This document shows positions 44,801-50,753 of a stretch of DNA of 64,000 nt, piece after piece. The notes beneath the pieces are model-generated. The model was given only the letters and a program-made list of their open reading frames with translations, ran no database searches and had not been told where the DNA came from. The stretch comes from Allobosea psychrotolerans (lineage in GTDB: Bacteria; Pseudomonadota; Alphaproteobacteria; Rhizobiales; Beijerinckiaceae), in NCBI RefSeq assembly GCF_002917105.1, contig NZ_PQFZ01000007.1, positions 199,762 to 263,761 on the forward strand, written 5' to 3'. The position numbers and the translations under genes were made by a program. The stretch's first letter is position 1. Each line of letters starts with the position of its first letter.

Positions 44801-45150
44801 GCCGGATCAGCGGCAATCTCAATGTCGCGACCCGCGAAGCGCTGCGCATCTACCGCCAGCGCATCGGCGCGGCCCCCGAGCCGGCCGCGATCACGCCCGA
44901 GCAACTGCTCGAACTGCGCGAGCGGCCTGCCCCGACCTGCCCCCCGACGAATGTCGCCCCTGCGCCGGGCAAGCGGGCCCCTGCCCTGGTGCGTCGCCCG
45001 CCGCGCACCGAACCGGTGCAGCGCGCCCAGCAACCCCAGCGCGAGCGCGCCGCCGAAAGCAAGCCGGCTCGGGCCGCGCCGGCCGCCGCAGCGGCGCCCG
45101 CGGCAGCCGCGCCGAGGCGCGTCACGCCAGGTCTCGGATTGGGATTCTAG
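41863..45150 (+). CDS. ppkA: PpkA-type kinase with long envelope rod and PG-binding-like end
   Basis: A 1095-residue protein. Residues 20-290 are a Ser/Thr kinase: glycine loop AAGGMGEIYKG, Lys54 in VAIKMI, catalytic loop HRDVAPDN (Asp149, Asn154) and DFG at 169-171. The usual Lys of HRDLKPxN is Ala here. Residues about 299-326 are a membrane segment. Residues about 340-925 are almost entirely Ala, Glu, Lys, Arg and Asp with heptad-like spacing, including 35-residue repeats in the first part and 36-residue repeats in the second, a TolA-like helical rod. Near 965-1026 (TRETQEELTRIGCYAGRISG, ATREALRIYRQRIG) is a peptidoglycan-binding-1-like fold, then a Pro/Ala tail. Ordinary T6SS kinases lack this rod. 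Start ATG 41863 fits the N-terminal GATVIIPRARV motif. The TAG stop is part of a CTAG element. Confidence 0.92.
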   Translation: MSDNGATVIIPRARVAVGTTLNGIYRIDHPIAAGGMGEIYKGYAIQTGDAVAIKMIRSDLAENESALALFRKEASSLHNLQHEAIVRYYLFSIDPQLGRAYLAMEFVDGTSLKDHLVRGPLSFEDTCILQQRIASGLHSAHKLGIIHRDVAPDNVILPGADVALAKILDFGIARSTRAGEQTIIGSGFAGKYNYVSPEQLGLFGGDVTPKSDIYSFGLVLAECLQGRPIDMNGSQVEVIDKRRVVPDLSKIDPRFRPLLEKMLQPLPENRPATMAEVAAWQPAVGKPAKATTTTGASSGKTGMAIAAGLGAVALLGGGLYFGADLLKGGGTPAQIASTSPARLADEEALAAQAARRASEDARARQSQERAEQEQRAAQERALQEKAASEKLARERELEETRRQVEAKAADDARRLAEARAAEEARRVAEAKAAEERRVAEAKAADDARKLAEAKAAEDARRAAEAKAAEERRVAEAKAADDARKFAEAKAAEDARRAAEAKAAEERRVAEAKAADDARKLAEAKAADDARRAAEAKAAEEARKLAEAKAAEERRIAAEARAAEDARKLAEAKTADEVRRLTEAKAAEDRRLAAEAKVAEAKAAEEARRTAEAKAAEDRRIAAEAKAAEDARKLAEAMAAEEARKQALAKAAEDKRLAAEAKAAENARKLAEAKAEEETRKLALAKAAEDKRLAAEAKAAENARKLAEAKAEEETRKQALAKAAEERRLAAEAKAAENARKLAEAKAEEDARKQAQAAKLAEERRQAAEAKAAEEARKIAEAKAAEEMRKQAQAKAIEDKRLAAEAKAAEDARKLAEAKAAEEARKQAELQAAEARRLAEEQSARAAADAEANRVAALRAEEEAKRKIDGATAETRATAEDAQITERQRIALEQAQARWLTEEAEAMRRAGVTAPRQSIEEIEQRNAAAQDQGVRVALADPTLLAPKPLADPRPPRPVPTDPAALTRETQEELTRIGCYAGRISGNLNVATREALRIYRQRIGAAPEPAAITPEQLLELRERPAPTCPPTNVAPAPGKRAPALVRRPPRTEPVQRAQQPQRERAAESKPARAAPAAAAAPAAAAPRRVTPGLGLGF
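43171..43485 (+). repeat. tandem 105-bp repeats in the kinase rod
   Basis: Three in-frame copies of a 105-bp (35-residue, five-heptad) unit start at 43171, 43276 and 43381; each opens CG(T/C)GTCGCGGAGGCCAAAG. Near identity at DNA level indicates recent duplication or conversion. Confidence 0.85.
43825..44148 (+). repeat. tandem 108-bp repeats in the kinase rod
   Basis: Three copies of a 108-bp (36-residue) unit start at 43825, 43933 and 44041, each beginning CGCCTCGC(G/C)G and encoding RLAAEAKAAENARKLAEAKA. The period differs from the first block by one residue. Confidence 0.83.
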
Positions 45151-45252
45151 GGCATTTCCGCGTTTCTCCGAATCGCAGAAATGCCCTAGCTTCCTGTTTT
45201 AACGCGCTTTCTTCACGCGAACCGGTGTCCACTTCGCTCGAAAACGCTCTAG
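45147..45252. repeat. CTAG element, copy 3 (106 bp)
   Basis: CTAG boxes at 45147, 45186 and 45249 are spaced 39 and 63 bp, as in copy 2 inverted. The first 43 bp form a hairpin with 12-bp perfect arms (CTAGGGCATTTC and GAAATGCCCTAG). The first box contains the kinase stop codon. Confidence 0.9.
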
Positions 45253-45479
45253 GTTGCTCTCGGCTCGGAAGCGCGTCGTCATCCCGGCGGAAGCGAAGCG
45301 CTGCTCCGGGATGACGGCGTGTCTCCAAGCGTGAGCGGTCAGCTTTGAGATTTCGTTCGGTCCGCACAGGCGCCGGACCAGACAATGTGCACAACACCCA
45401 CCGCCCGAACGCAATCGAGCGACGCAAGTCTTGCGTCGCTCGGGTCATTCGCTTGGCGATGGCGTCCGTCGTGGGCCGT
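45151..45479. other. 329-bp convergent intergenic region
   Basis: No supported gene. From left to right it holds the CTAG element, a hairpin with arms CGTCATCCCGG and CCGGGATGACG (45277-45287 and 45306-45316), and a 12-bp-armed hairpin at 45416-45442. It separates the kinase (+) from a small secreted protein gene (-). Confidence 0.75.
45416..45442. terminator. bidirectional hairpin between convergent genes
   Basis: CGAGCGACGCAA and TTGCGTCGCTCG are perfect 12-bp arms with a 3-nt loop, 38 bp beyond the stop of the minus-strand gene. There is no clear T-run on either side, so it is a weak or rho-assisted terminator candidate. Confidence 0.5.
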
Positions 45480-45821
45480 TCAGTAGACCGTGCCGATCCA
45501 GATGAGGCTAGGCCGCGCGGAGAATGAGGTGTAGCCCTCGGCACGGCGCGGCGGGCGGGCCGGCTCGGCATAAGCCACGCGCTGCAGCGCCGGAGCGGTA
45601 CGTACCGGTTTGACCGAGGCCACGCGCACGCTCCGGGGGCGCGTCGCCGCGTTACGCACAGGCGGCAGCGGCGCTATCACCAGATGCGGCTCGTCTTGCG
45701 CTTCCGCGACCAGAAAGGCGCCGGGAACGATCACGTCCTGTGCCAATGCAGGCGTGAGCCCGATGAGTGCGAGCGCCGTTCCGAAAGCCATGGATCGCGC
45801 AGTCGAAAGGCCGAAGATCAT
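45480..45821 (-). CDS. small secreted protein within the T6SS locus
   Basis: A 113-residue protein with a clear signal peptide (MAFGTALALIGLTPALAQDV, cleavage near residue 28). The mature part is Pro/Arg/Ala-rich and ends YTSFSARPSLIWIGTVY, with no cysteines or recognised domain. I do not recognise a family. It lies between the kinase and the vgrG pair, on the minus strand, and could be an envelope accessory of the secretion system or an unrelated passenger. High arginine suggests a possible peptidoglycan or nucleic-acid contact, but this is speculation. Confidence 0.6.
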   Translation of the reverse strand: MIFGLSTARSMAFGTALALIGLTPALAQDVIVPGAFLVAEAQDEPHLVIAPLPPVRNAATRPRSVRVASVKPVRTAPALQRVAYAEPARPPRRAEGYTSFSARPSLIWIGTVY

Positions 45822-45996
45822 CGCCTAGCTCCATTCTGCATCAGGGCACCATATCATGATTGTGCCAATGCGCCAACATCCGCAAGGTTCCACGAAACCG
45901 GTGAAGAATGTCCGAATCCTATCGGAACAACCGGATCCAACCCCGATTCAGGTCATTTCTGGCATTCTCCCCGCCCCGCCGTGACCTCGTCCCGCC

Positions 45997-46560
45997 TCAG
46001 CTCGGGCGGCGCTGCAGGAGCTTCAAGCCATGGTCGATGCAGGTCGTCAGCCTGGCGCGGCGCTCCTGAGTCGCGTTACGGGCCAGGGCGATCAGGACTG
46101 CCGCGCGGATCGCCTTGGCCGTCAGATGCGGCGGGGCCATCACCGGAGCGTGAGGATTGTCGGCCATATCGCCGCCGGACCAGGCCGCGCCCAGCGCAAG
46201 CCAGGTACTGGCGTCGGCGCGCTGGCTCGCAAAGCCGATGCGCAAAGCTTCGATCCGGCGCGACTGCTGCGGATCCTTGACCCAGAGTTCGGCCGCCTGG
46301 AAAGCGCGGTTCTGCTCGATCTGCTGGCGCTCGCGTTCATCGGCGAGCCCGCGCACGCAGGAGCAGCCCCACCAGACCGCCTCCCGCCTCGGCAGGAGAT
46401 AGGCGCAGAAGCTGATCGCGTCCTCCGGCGTCTTGCTGTCGATCAGCCCGACGAGGAAATCGCGCGGGGCGGCATCGCTGGGGGCAGCCTCGATATCCTC
46501 TCCCGCAGTCGGAAAGGCCTCGAAGACATCGCGCGCGGTGAGAAAGCGGTCTTGGCGCAT
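45997..46560 (-). CDS. vgrG-linked protein, DUF6931-like
   Basis: A 187-residue, mostly helical soluble protein. Motifs include LVGLIDSKTPEDAISFCAYL, LPRREAVWWGCSCVRGL, AAELWVKDPQQSRRIEALRI and a C-terminal PPHLTAKAIRAAVLIALARN. It resembles an uncharacterised family found in T6SS loci (I believe DUF6931), though I cannot confirm the accession. It starts 4 bp after the vgrG stop, so the two are co-translated. In this position it may be a chaperone or adaptor that loads cargo on VgrG, or a secreted cargo itself. No toxin motif is seen. Confidence 0.75.
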   Translation of the reverse strand: MRQDRFLTARDVFEAFPTAGEDIEAAPSDAAPRDFLVGLIDSKTPEDAISFCAYLLPRREAVWWGCSCVRGLADERERQQIEQNRAFQAAELWVKDPQQSRRIEALRIGFASQRADASTWLALGAAWSGGDMADNPHAPVMAPPHLTAKAIRAAVLIALARNATQERRARLTTCIDHGLKLLQRRPS

Positions 46561-46564
46561 GGCG

Positions 46565-48448
46565 TCAGTTGATCTTCACCATGCCGCCCGTGATCGTCAG
46601 GGTCGCGTGCCCCTTGAGCTGCGTCGTCGTACCCGACATGTCGAGATCCGCCGAAGCCTCGACCTTGATGTTGAGCGATTTCAAGGTGATGCTCTCCTGG
46701 TCCATCACAATCGTCGAACCGCCCACCTTGAGCGTGATCTTCTGGCCCGCCTTGATCAGGATTTCCTGGCTGACGTCGACAACCTGGTTGCCGGTCTCGA
46801 CCTTGAGGTTGTCGTCGCCCTTCTTCAGGGTGATGTTGCGCGAGGCCTCGCCCTTCTCGCTTGAAAAATCCTCGCCGATATTGCGGGTCTCGGTGTCCCG
46901 GATCAGCGTGTCGAGAAACTTCTCGGCGCGGAACTCGACCTTCTCGGCCTTCCTGGTGTCGTCGAAGGTCAGCTGGTTGTAGCCATTGCTGCCGGTCGTC
47001 GTGTCCGATTTGATGCCGTTGATATTCTTGCTCGCCTTGGTGCCGAACGGCATCTTGTGCTTGCCGTTATAGACTGTGCCGACCACCAGCGGGCGGTCGA
47101 TGTCGCCCTCCAGGAATTCGACGATCACCTCCTGGTCGATGCGCGGGATGAAGGAACCGCCCCAGGAATCCCCGGCCCAGACCTGCGCGACGCGGACCCG
47201 GTAGAGATGCTCGTCATCGCGATCCCAATGGAACTTTACGAGGATGCGGCCCTGATCGTCGACGTCGATCTCCTCGCCCTTCTCGCCGACGACGCGGGCC
47301 GTCTGCGGGCCAAAGATCGTCGGCTTGTCCGTGAGCTGCGGCGGCTTGAACGGCCGGTCGGCGAGCTGGAACTCGTATTGCCCGGAATACTCGTGCCCCC
47401 CGCCATCCGCGCCGGAGCGATAGGATTGCAGCGAGACGAAGGAATGCGTCGCCCTGACGACGAGGAACTGCTTGTTCTCGCTGTCGGCGCTATGGCGCTG
47501 CAGCGTGGTCAAGCCGCCGGGATAGAGCGTCGCGGCATCGCCCGAGGCGATCCGGCGCCGGTCCGAAGCCTGCTCCGATTCGAGCCTGACCTTGGCCAGC
47601 GTCTTGCCGTCGCCATTCTCCAGGTAGCGGCCGGGATAGTCGTAAACCTCCAGCGTGGAATGCTGATAGGATTCCGAGGTCTGCTCCTCCGCCTGCATGT
47701 CGGCGTCGGGCTTCTCGTAATTATAGTCGCGGAAGGTGATCTTGCCGGTGCGGAAACGGCGCTCGACCATCCAATGCTCGAGATGCTCGACCTCGCGCCG
47801 GTTATTGGTATCCAGCGGCAGGAATGGAATGGTTTCGGTGCCCTGGATCGGCTTGTGCGATGAGGCCTGGTCGGCCAGCACCAGGCGATGCGTCCCGGCC
47901 TCATGCTCGAAGTAGTAGCAGATGCCGTACTCCTCCATCAGCCTGCTGACGAAGGCGAGGTTCGTTTCCCGGTACTGAACGCAATATTCGAGTTGCGGAT
48001 AGGATTTGATGTCGAGCCTGAGCTCGCCGAGCTGCCCGTCGCGCAGGACCTTCTCGATGATCTTGTCGACCGTCTGGTTGTGGAAGATCTTGCAGTTGGC
48101 GGTCTGCCCCAGCAGCCAGAGCCAGGGCCGCAACGTCAGGCGATAGAGGTAGAAATCCTCCTCCATGCCGAGCCACTGCGCCTCGACGAGGACACCGCTG
48201 AAGTAGCGCTTCTTCCTGCGGGCGACGACAGTGCCTTCGTATTCGACGACATTGATCTCAAGATGGCATTGCTGGCCGAGCGCGGCGTCGAAATCCAGAT
48301 TGTCCTTCGCGCTCAAGGCCTCGATGCGGTATTCGAACAGTTCGCTCAGGCCTTCATTGGCATCGAGCCGCCGGAAGGCCAGAACGTCGCCGCCGAACGG
48401 CGTCTTCAGGATCGCGGGTCGGTTGGCCTGACTAAGTTCTCGGCTCAT
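46565..48448 (-). CDS. vgrG: T6SS spike protein VgrG (TssI)
   Basis: A 627-residue VgrG. The gp27-like part runs to about residue 370 (LKTPFGGDVLAFRRLDANEG, FVSRLMEEYGICYYFEHEAG), followed by the gp5-like OB fold with GRILVKFHWDRDDEHLYRVR and VAQVWAGDSWGGSFIPRIDQ, then a beta-helix needle with charged repeats (EKVEFRAEKFLDTLIRDTET) ending ATLTITGGMVKIN. There is no extra C-terminal effector domain. ATG 48448 gives MSRELSQANRP; ATG 48460 is an alternative. The partner gene follows after 4 bp. It should trimerise on the Hcp tube and receive the PAAR tip encoded at 59794-60303. Confidence 0.95.
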   Translation of the reverse strand: MSRELSQANRPAILKTPFGGDVLAFRRLDANEGLSELFEYRIEALSAKDNLDFDAALGQQCHLEINVVEYEGTVVARRKKRYFSGVLVEAQWLGMEEDFYLYRLTLRPWLWLLGQTANCKIFHNQTVDKIIEKVLRDGQLGELRLDIKSYPQLEYCVQYRETNLAFVSRLMEEYGICYYFEHEAGTHRLVLADQASSHKPIQGTETIPFLPLDTNNRREVEHLEHWMVERRFRTGKITFRDYNYEKPDADMQAEEQTSESYQHSTLEVYDYPGRYLENGDGKTLAKVRLESEQASDRRRIASGDAATLYPGGLTTLQRHSADSENKQFLVVRATHSFVSLQSYRSGADGGGHEYSGQYEFQLADRPFKPPQLTDKPTIFGPQTARVVGEKGEEIDVDDQGRILVKFHWDRDDEHLYRVRVAQVWAGDSWGGSFIPRIDQEVIVEFLEGDIDRPLVVGTVYNGKHKMPFGTKASKNINGIKSDTTTGSNGYNQLTFDDTRKAEKVEFRAEKFLDTLIRDTETRNIGEDFSSEKGEASRNITLKKGDDNLKVETGNQVVDVSQEILIKAGQKITLKVGGSTIVMDQESITLKSLNIKVEASADLDMSGTTTQLKGHATLTITGGMVKIN

Positions 48449-48777
48449 GTCGGCTCGCATGTCCAATATGGCGGTCGCTAACCGGGCGAAACCTATAGTC
48501 CGCCGGCATGCCGGTCTAGCACAGAGACCGGCTGACCAAAAGCAAGCCGACATTTCCGCCAATTCAACCGGTACGGTACCGCAATTCAGCCTGGTTCTTA
48601 GCCGGAGCGCGATTGATCTCGATCCACCATAACGCCAGGCGATCATTGTAAGATCACCCAGCACATGGGAAACAGGGCGTTCATGGACGCCTTGTCACAT
48701 ATCGACGCTACGGCATGATCAAGAACGCCGGCACGGCAGGGATGCGGGATGAGGGACATGGATCGGGGGACATCGAG
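48449..48777. other. divergent promoter region of vgrG and tssA operons
   Basis: No supported gene in the 329 bp. It is less GC-rich than its surroundings and contains a perfect 12-bp palindrome CCGGCATGCCGG (48503-48514) and a 13-bp dyad CGGTAC-G-GTACCG (48569-48581) bracketed by direct CAATTCA repeats. It probably holds the promoters for both operons. Confidence 0.65.
48560..48588. promoter_or_regulatory. dyad flanked by direct repeats, T6SS operator candidate
   Basis: CAATTCA occurs at 48560-48566 and 48582-48588, 22 bp apart (about two helical turns), on either side of CGGTAC-G-GTACCG. The arrangement in the only divergent T6SS promoter suggests a regulator site. Confidence 0.45.
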
Positions 48778-50073
48778 ATGACAGCGGACCTCGCCACGAC
48801 CCTGAGCGAAGCAATCGCAGAGGACGCCCCCTGTGGCCCCGATCTCGACCTCGCCTATGACCCCGATTACAGCCTGTTCGTCGCGCGGGCGGAGGGCCTG
48901 CTGCCGGAGAAATCCTTCTTCGACTTCGACCGGACCAAGAACGACCTGGCGAAAGAAAGCAGCGCCGTCGAAACCTTCCTGGGGCGCACCCGCGATCTGC
49001 GCCTGCTCGTCCTGCTCGCGAAGCTGCGCATCCTCAACCGGGATCTCGGCGGCTTCGTCGCGGCCCTGACGGCGATGGCGGCCTTGCTGCGCGCGCGCTG
49101 GGAGCATGTCCACCCCGCCGCCGAGGAGGGCGATTTCGGCCTGCGCATCGTGGTCATCGAGTCGCTCGACGATACGACCAGCATCATCATGCCCTTGCTG
49201 CACGCCCCCTTGACAGTCAGCCGGCGCATCGGCGCGGTCAACTACCGGATGGTCCAGATCGCGCGGGGCGAGGCCACCGCCCGCGAGGGCGAACCGGCGC
49301 CGGATCTGCAGGCCGTGGAAACAGCCTTCAGCGACGGCGACATGGCCGGGTTGGTCCAGAACCGCGACCTGCTCGTCGCGGCCGCAGCCGCGCTGGCCGA
49401 GATGGAAGCCTGCGTCGAGGAGCAGAACGCCGGCAGCCTCAGCCTCGGAAAACTCAAGCCCACGCTCGACAAGATCAGGACCGAGCTCGACGGCGCAATC
49501 GTCAAGCGCGACCCGGGCGCCGCGGCGGCGCCGCAGGCCGCCGGCAGCGCGGAGGCAAATGGTGCAGCCCCGGATGCTGCCGGCCCCACGCCCTCCATCC
49601 CGCTCGACACGCCGGCCGGCATCCGCCGCGCCTTGCTCGGCGCCGAGCTGTATTTCCGGACCCGCGAACCGTCGAGCCCGGCGCTGCTGCTCGTCGCCCA
49701 GGCGCGCCAGCTCGTCGGCAAGGGGCTCGCCGAAAGCGTTCAGCTCCTGGTTCCAGACCATGCCAGCGATGCGACCATCAATGTCGGCGGCCGCATGGTC
49801 TTCGACCTGCCGATCGAGCGCCTGGCCACATTGATCGAGGCCGGGCCCGATGGCGAGACCGTCGACACGGAAGCCGATCCGCCGGCCGCGGGCAGCCGGC
49901 ACGAGGCGCTCGACATCCTTCAGCAGGTCGCCACGCATCTGCGCGCCCGCGAGCCCTCGAGTGCCATTCCGTTACTGTGCGAGCGTGCTCGTGCGATGGC
50001 CGAGCGCGATTTCATGTCACTTTTAAGAGAAATGCTACCGGAACGTGCATTTCGAAATCTCGACGAAAGTTGA
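48778..50073 (+). CDS. tssA: T6SS protein TssA
   Basis: A 431-residue TssA. The N-terminal ImpA domain opens TLSEAIAEDAPCGPDLDLAY, typical of the family. After an Ala-rich linker (near residues 250-275) the C-terminal part has two similar segments, YFRTREPSSPALLLVAQARQ and HLRAREPSSAIPLLCERARA, the second ending FMSLLREMLPERAFRNL. TssA helps start sheath polymerisation and caps the tail. ATG 48778 is chosen because GGGGGA lies just upstream and the N-terminus then fits; an earlier in-frame ATG at 48715 has no ribosome site. It begins the second + operon. Confidence 0.92.
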   Translation: MTADLATTLSEAIAEDAPCGPDLDLAYDPDYSLFVARAEGLLPEKSFFDFDRTKNDLAKESSAVETFLGRTRDLRLLVLLAKLRILNRDLGGFVAALTAMAALLRARWEHVHPAAEEGDFGLRIVVIESLDDTTSIIMPLLHAPLTVSRRIGAVNYRMVQIARGEATAREGEPAPDLQAVETAFSDGDMAGLVQNRDLLVAAAAALAEMEACVEEQNAGSLSLGKLKPTLDKIRTELDGAIVKRDPGAAAAPQAAGSAEANGAAPDAAGPTPSIPLDTPAGIRRALLGAELYFRTREPSSPALLLVAQARQLVGKGLAESVQLLVPDHASDATINVGGRMVFDLPIERLATLIEAGPDGETVDTEADPPAAGSRHEALDILQQVATHLRAREPSSAIPLLCERARAMAERDFMSLLREMLPERAFRNLDES

Positions 50074-50081
50074 TCATGGAG

Positions 50082-50110
50082 TTGACCTTACGGCCGTTTT
50101 GAAATGTAGT
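50082..50110 (+). promoter_or_regulatory. predicted sigma-70 promoter before tssB
   Basis: TTGACC (50082-50087) and TGTAGT (50105-50110) are 17 bp apart, 44 bp before the tssB ATG. This could give extra expression of the sheath and Hcp genes beyond the tssA promoter. Confidence 0.5.
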
Positions 50111-50153
50111 GTTTCTGCTTCATTTCGGCAGCGAAGCAGCCTCGGGGGTTGAC

Positions 50154-50675
50154 ATGTCCGACAGCGGCCAGAAGTTCATCCGACGCAACCGAGCGCCTCG
50201 GGTTCATATCAGTTACGATGACCCCTACGATGCCAATCGTAAGATCGAGATTCCGTTCGTCATGGGCGTGATGTCGGACCTGTCCGGAAACTATGCCGGC
50301 GCAGAAAAGCCCGACGTCGCGGATCGCGGTTTCCTCGACATCGACATGGACAACTTCGAGAACCGCATGGCGGCGATCGAACCTGGCGTCACCTTCCGGG
50401 TCGACAACAAGCTCGGCGACACGCCATCGGGCGAAAAGCTCCAGGTCGCGCTGCGGTTCTCGAAGATGGCCGATTTCAGCCCCGCCGCCGTGGCGCGCCA
50501 GGTGCCGGCCGTCGCCAAGCTGCTGGAGGCGCGCGAGCAGCTCGCCAACCTCAAGAGCTACATGGACGGGAAAGCCGGCGCGGAAGCCAAGCTGCGTGAA
50601 CTGCTGAGCGACCCGAAACTGATGGCGGCGCTGAGCGAGCGCGCCAAACCAGCCTCCGAAGACGACAAATCCTAA
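50154..50675 (+). CDS. tssB: T6SS small sheath protein TssB
   Basis: A 173-residue TssB. Signature phrases are SDSGQKFIRRNRAPRVHISY, IPFVMGVMSDLSGNYAG and FENRMAAIEPGVTFRVDNKL, ending KSYMDGKAGAEAKLRELL. It pairs with TssC to form the contractile sheath recycled by ClpV. ATG 50154 follows GGGGGT. The TAA stop is the first of three in-frame stop codons made by an 18-bp tandem triplication just downstream. Confidence 0.96.
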   Translation: MSDSGQKFIRRNRAPRVHISYDDPYDANRKIEIPFVMGVMSDLSGNYAGAEKPDVADRGFLDIDMDNFENRMAAIEPGVTFRVDNKLGDTPSGEKLQVALRFSKMADFSPAAVARQVPAVAKLLEAREQLANLKSYMDGKAGAEAKLRELLSDPKLMAALSERAKPASEDDKS

Positions 50676-50720
50676 GCACGCCCGAAATCCTAGGCACGCC
50701 CACAATCCTGAGCACGCCTA
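50667..50720 (+). repeat. 18-bp tandem triplication spanning the tssB stop
   Basis: Three 18-bp copies start at 50667, 50685 and 50703, each containing TCCTRRGCACGCC-type sequence. In the tssB frame they give stop codons TAA, TAG and TGA in turn, 18 bp apart. Confidence 0.9.
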
Positions 50721-50753
50721 CGACGCGCCACTTCGCTTTTTGGAACGGTCATC

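Noticed and set aside
46565..48448. Effector extension on VgrG
   Set aside because: The protein ends within the needle repeats (TLTITGGMVKIN) at normal VgrG length.
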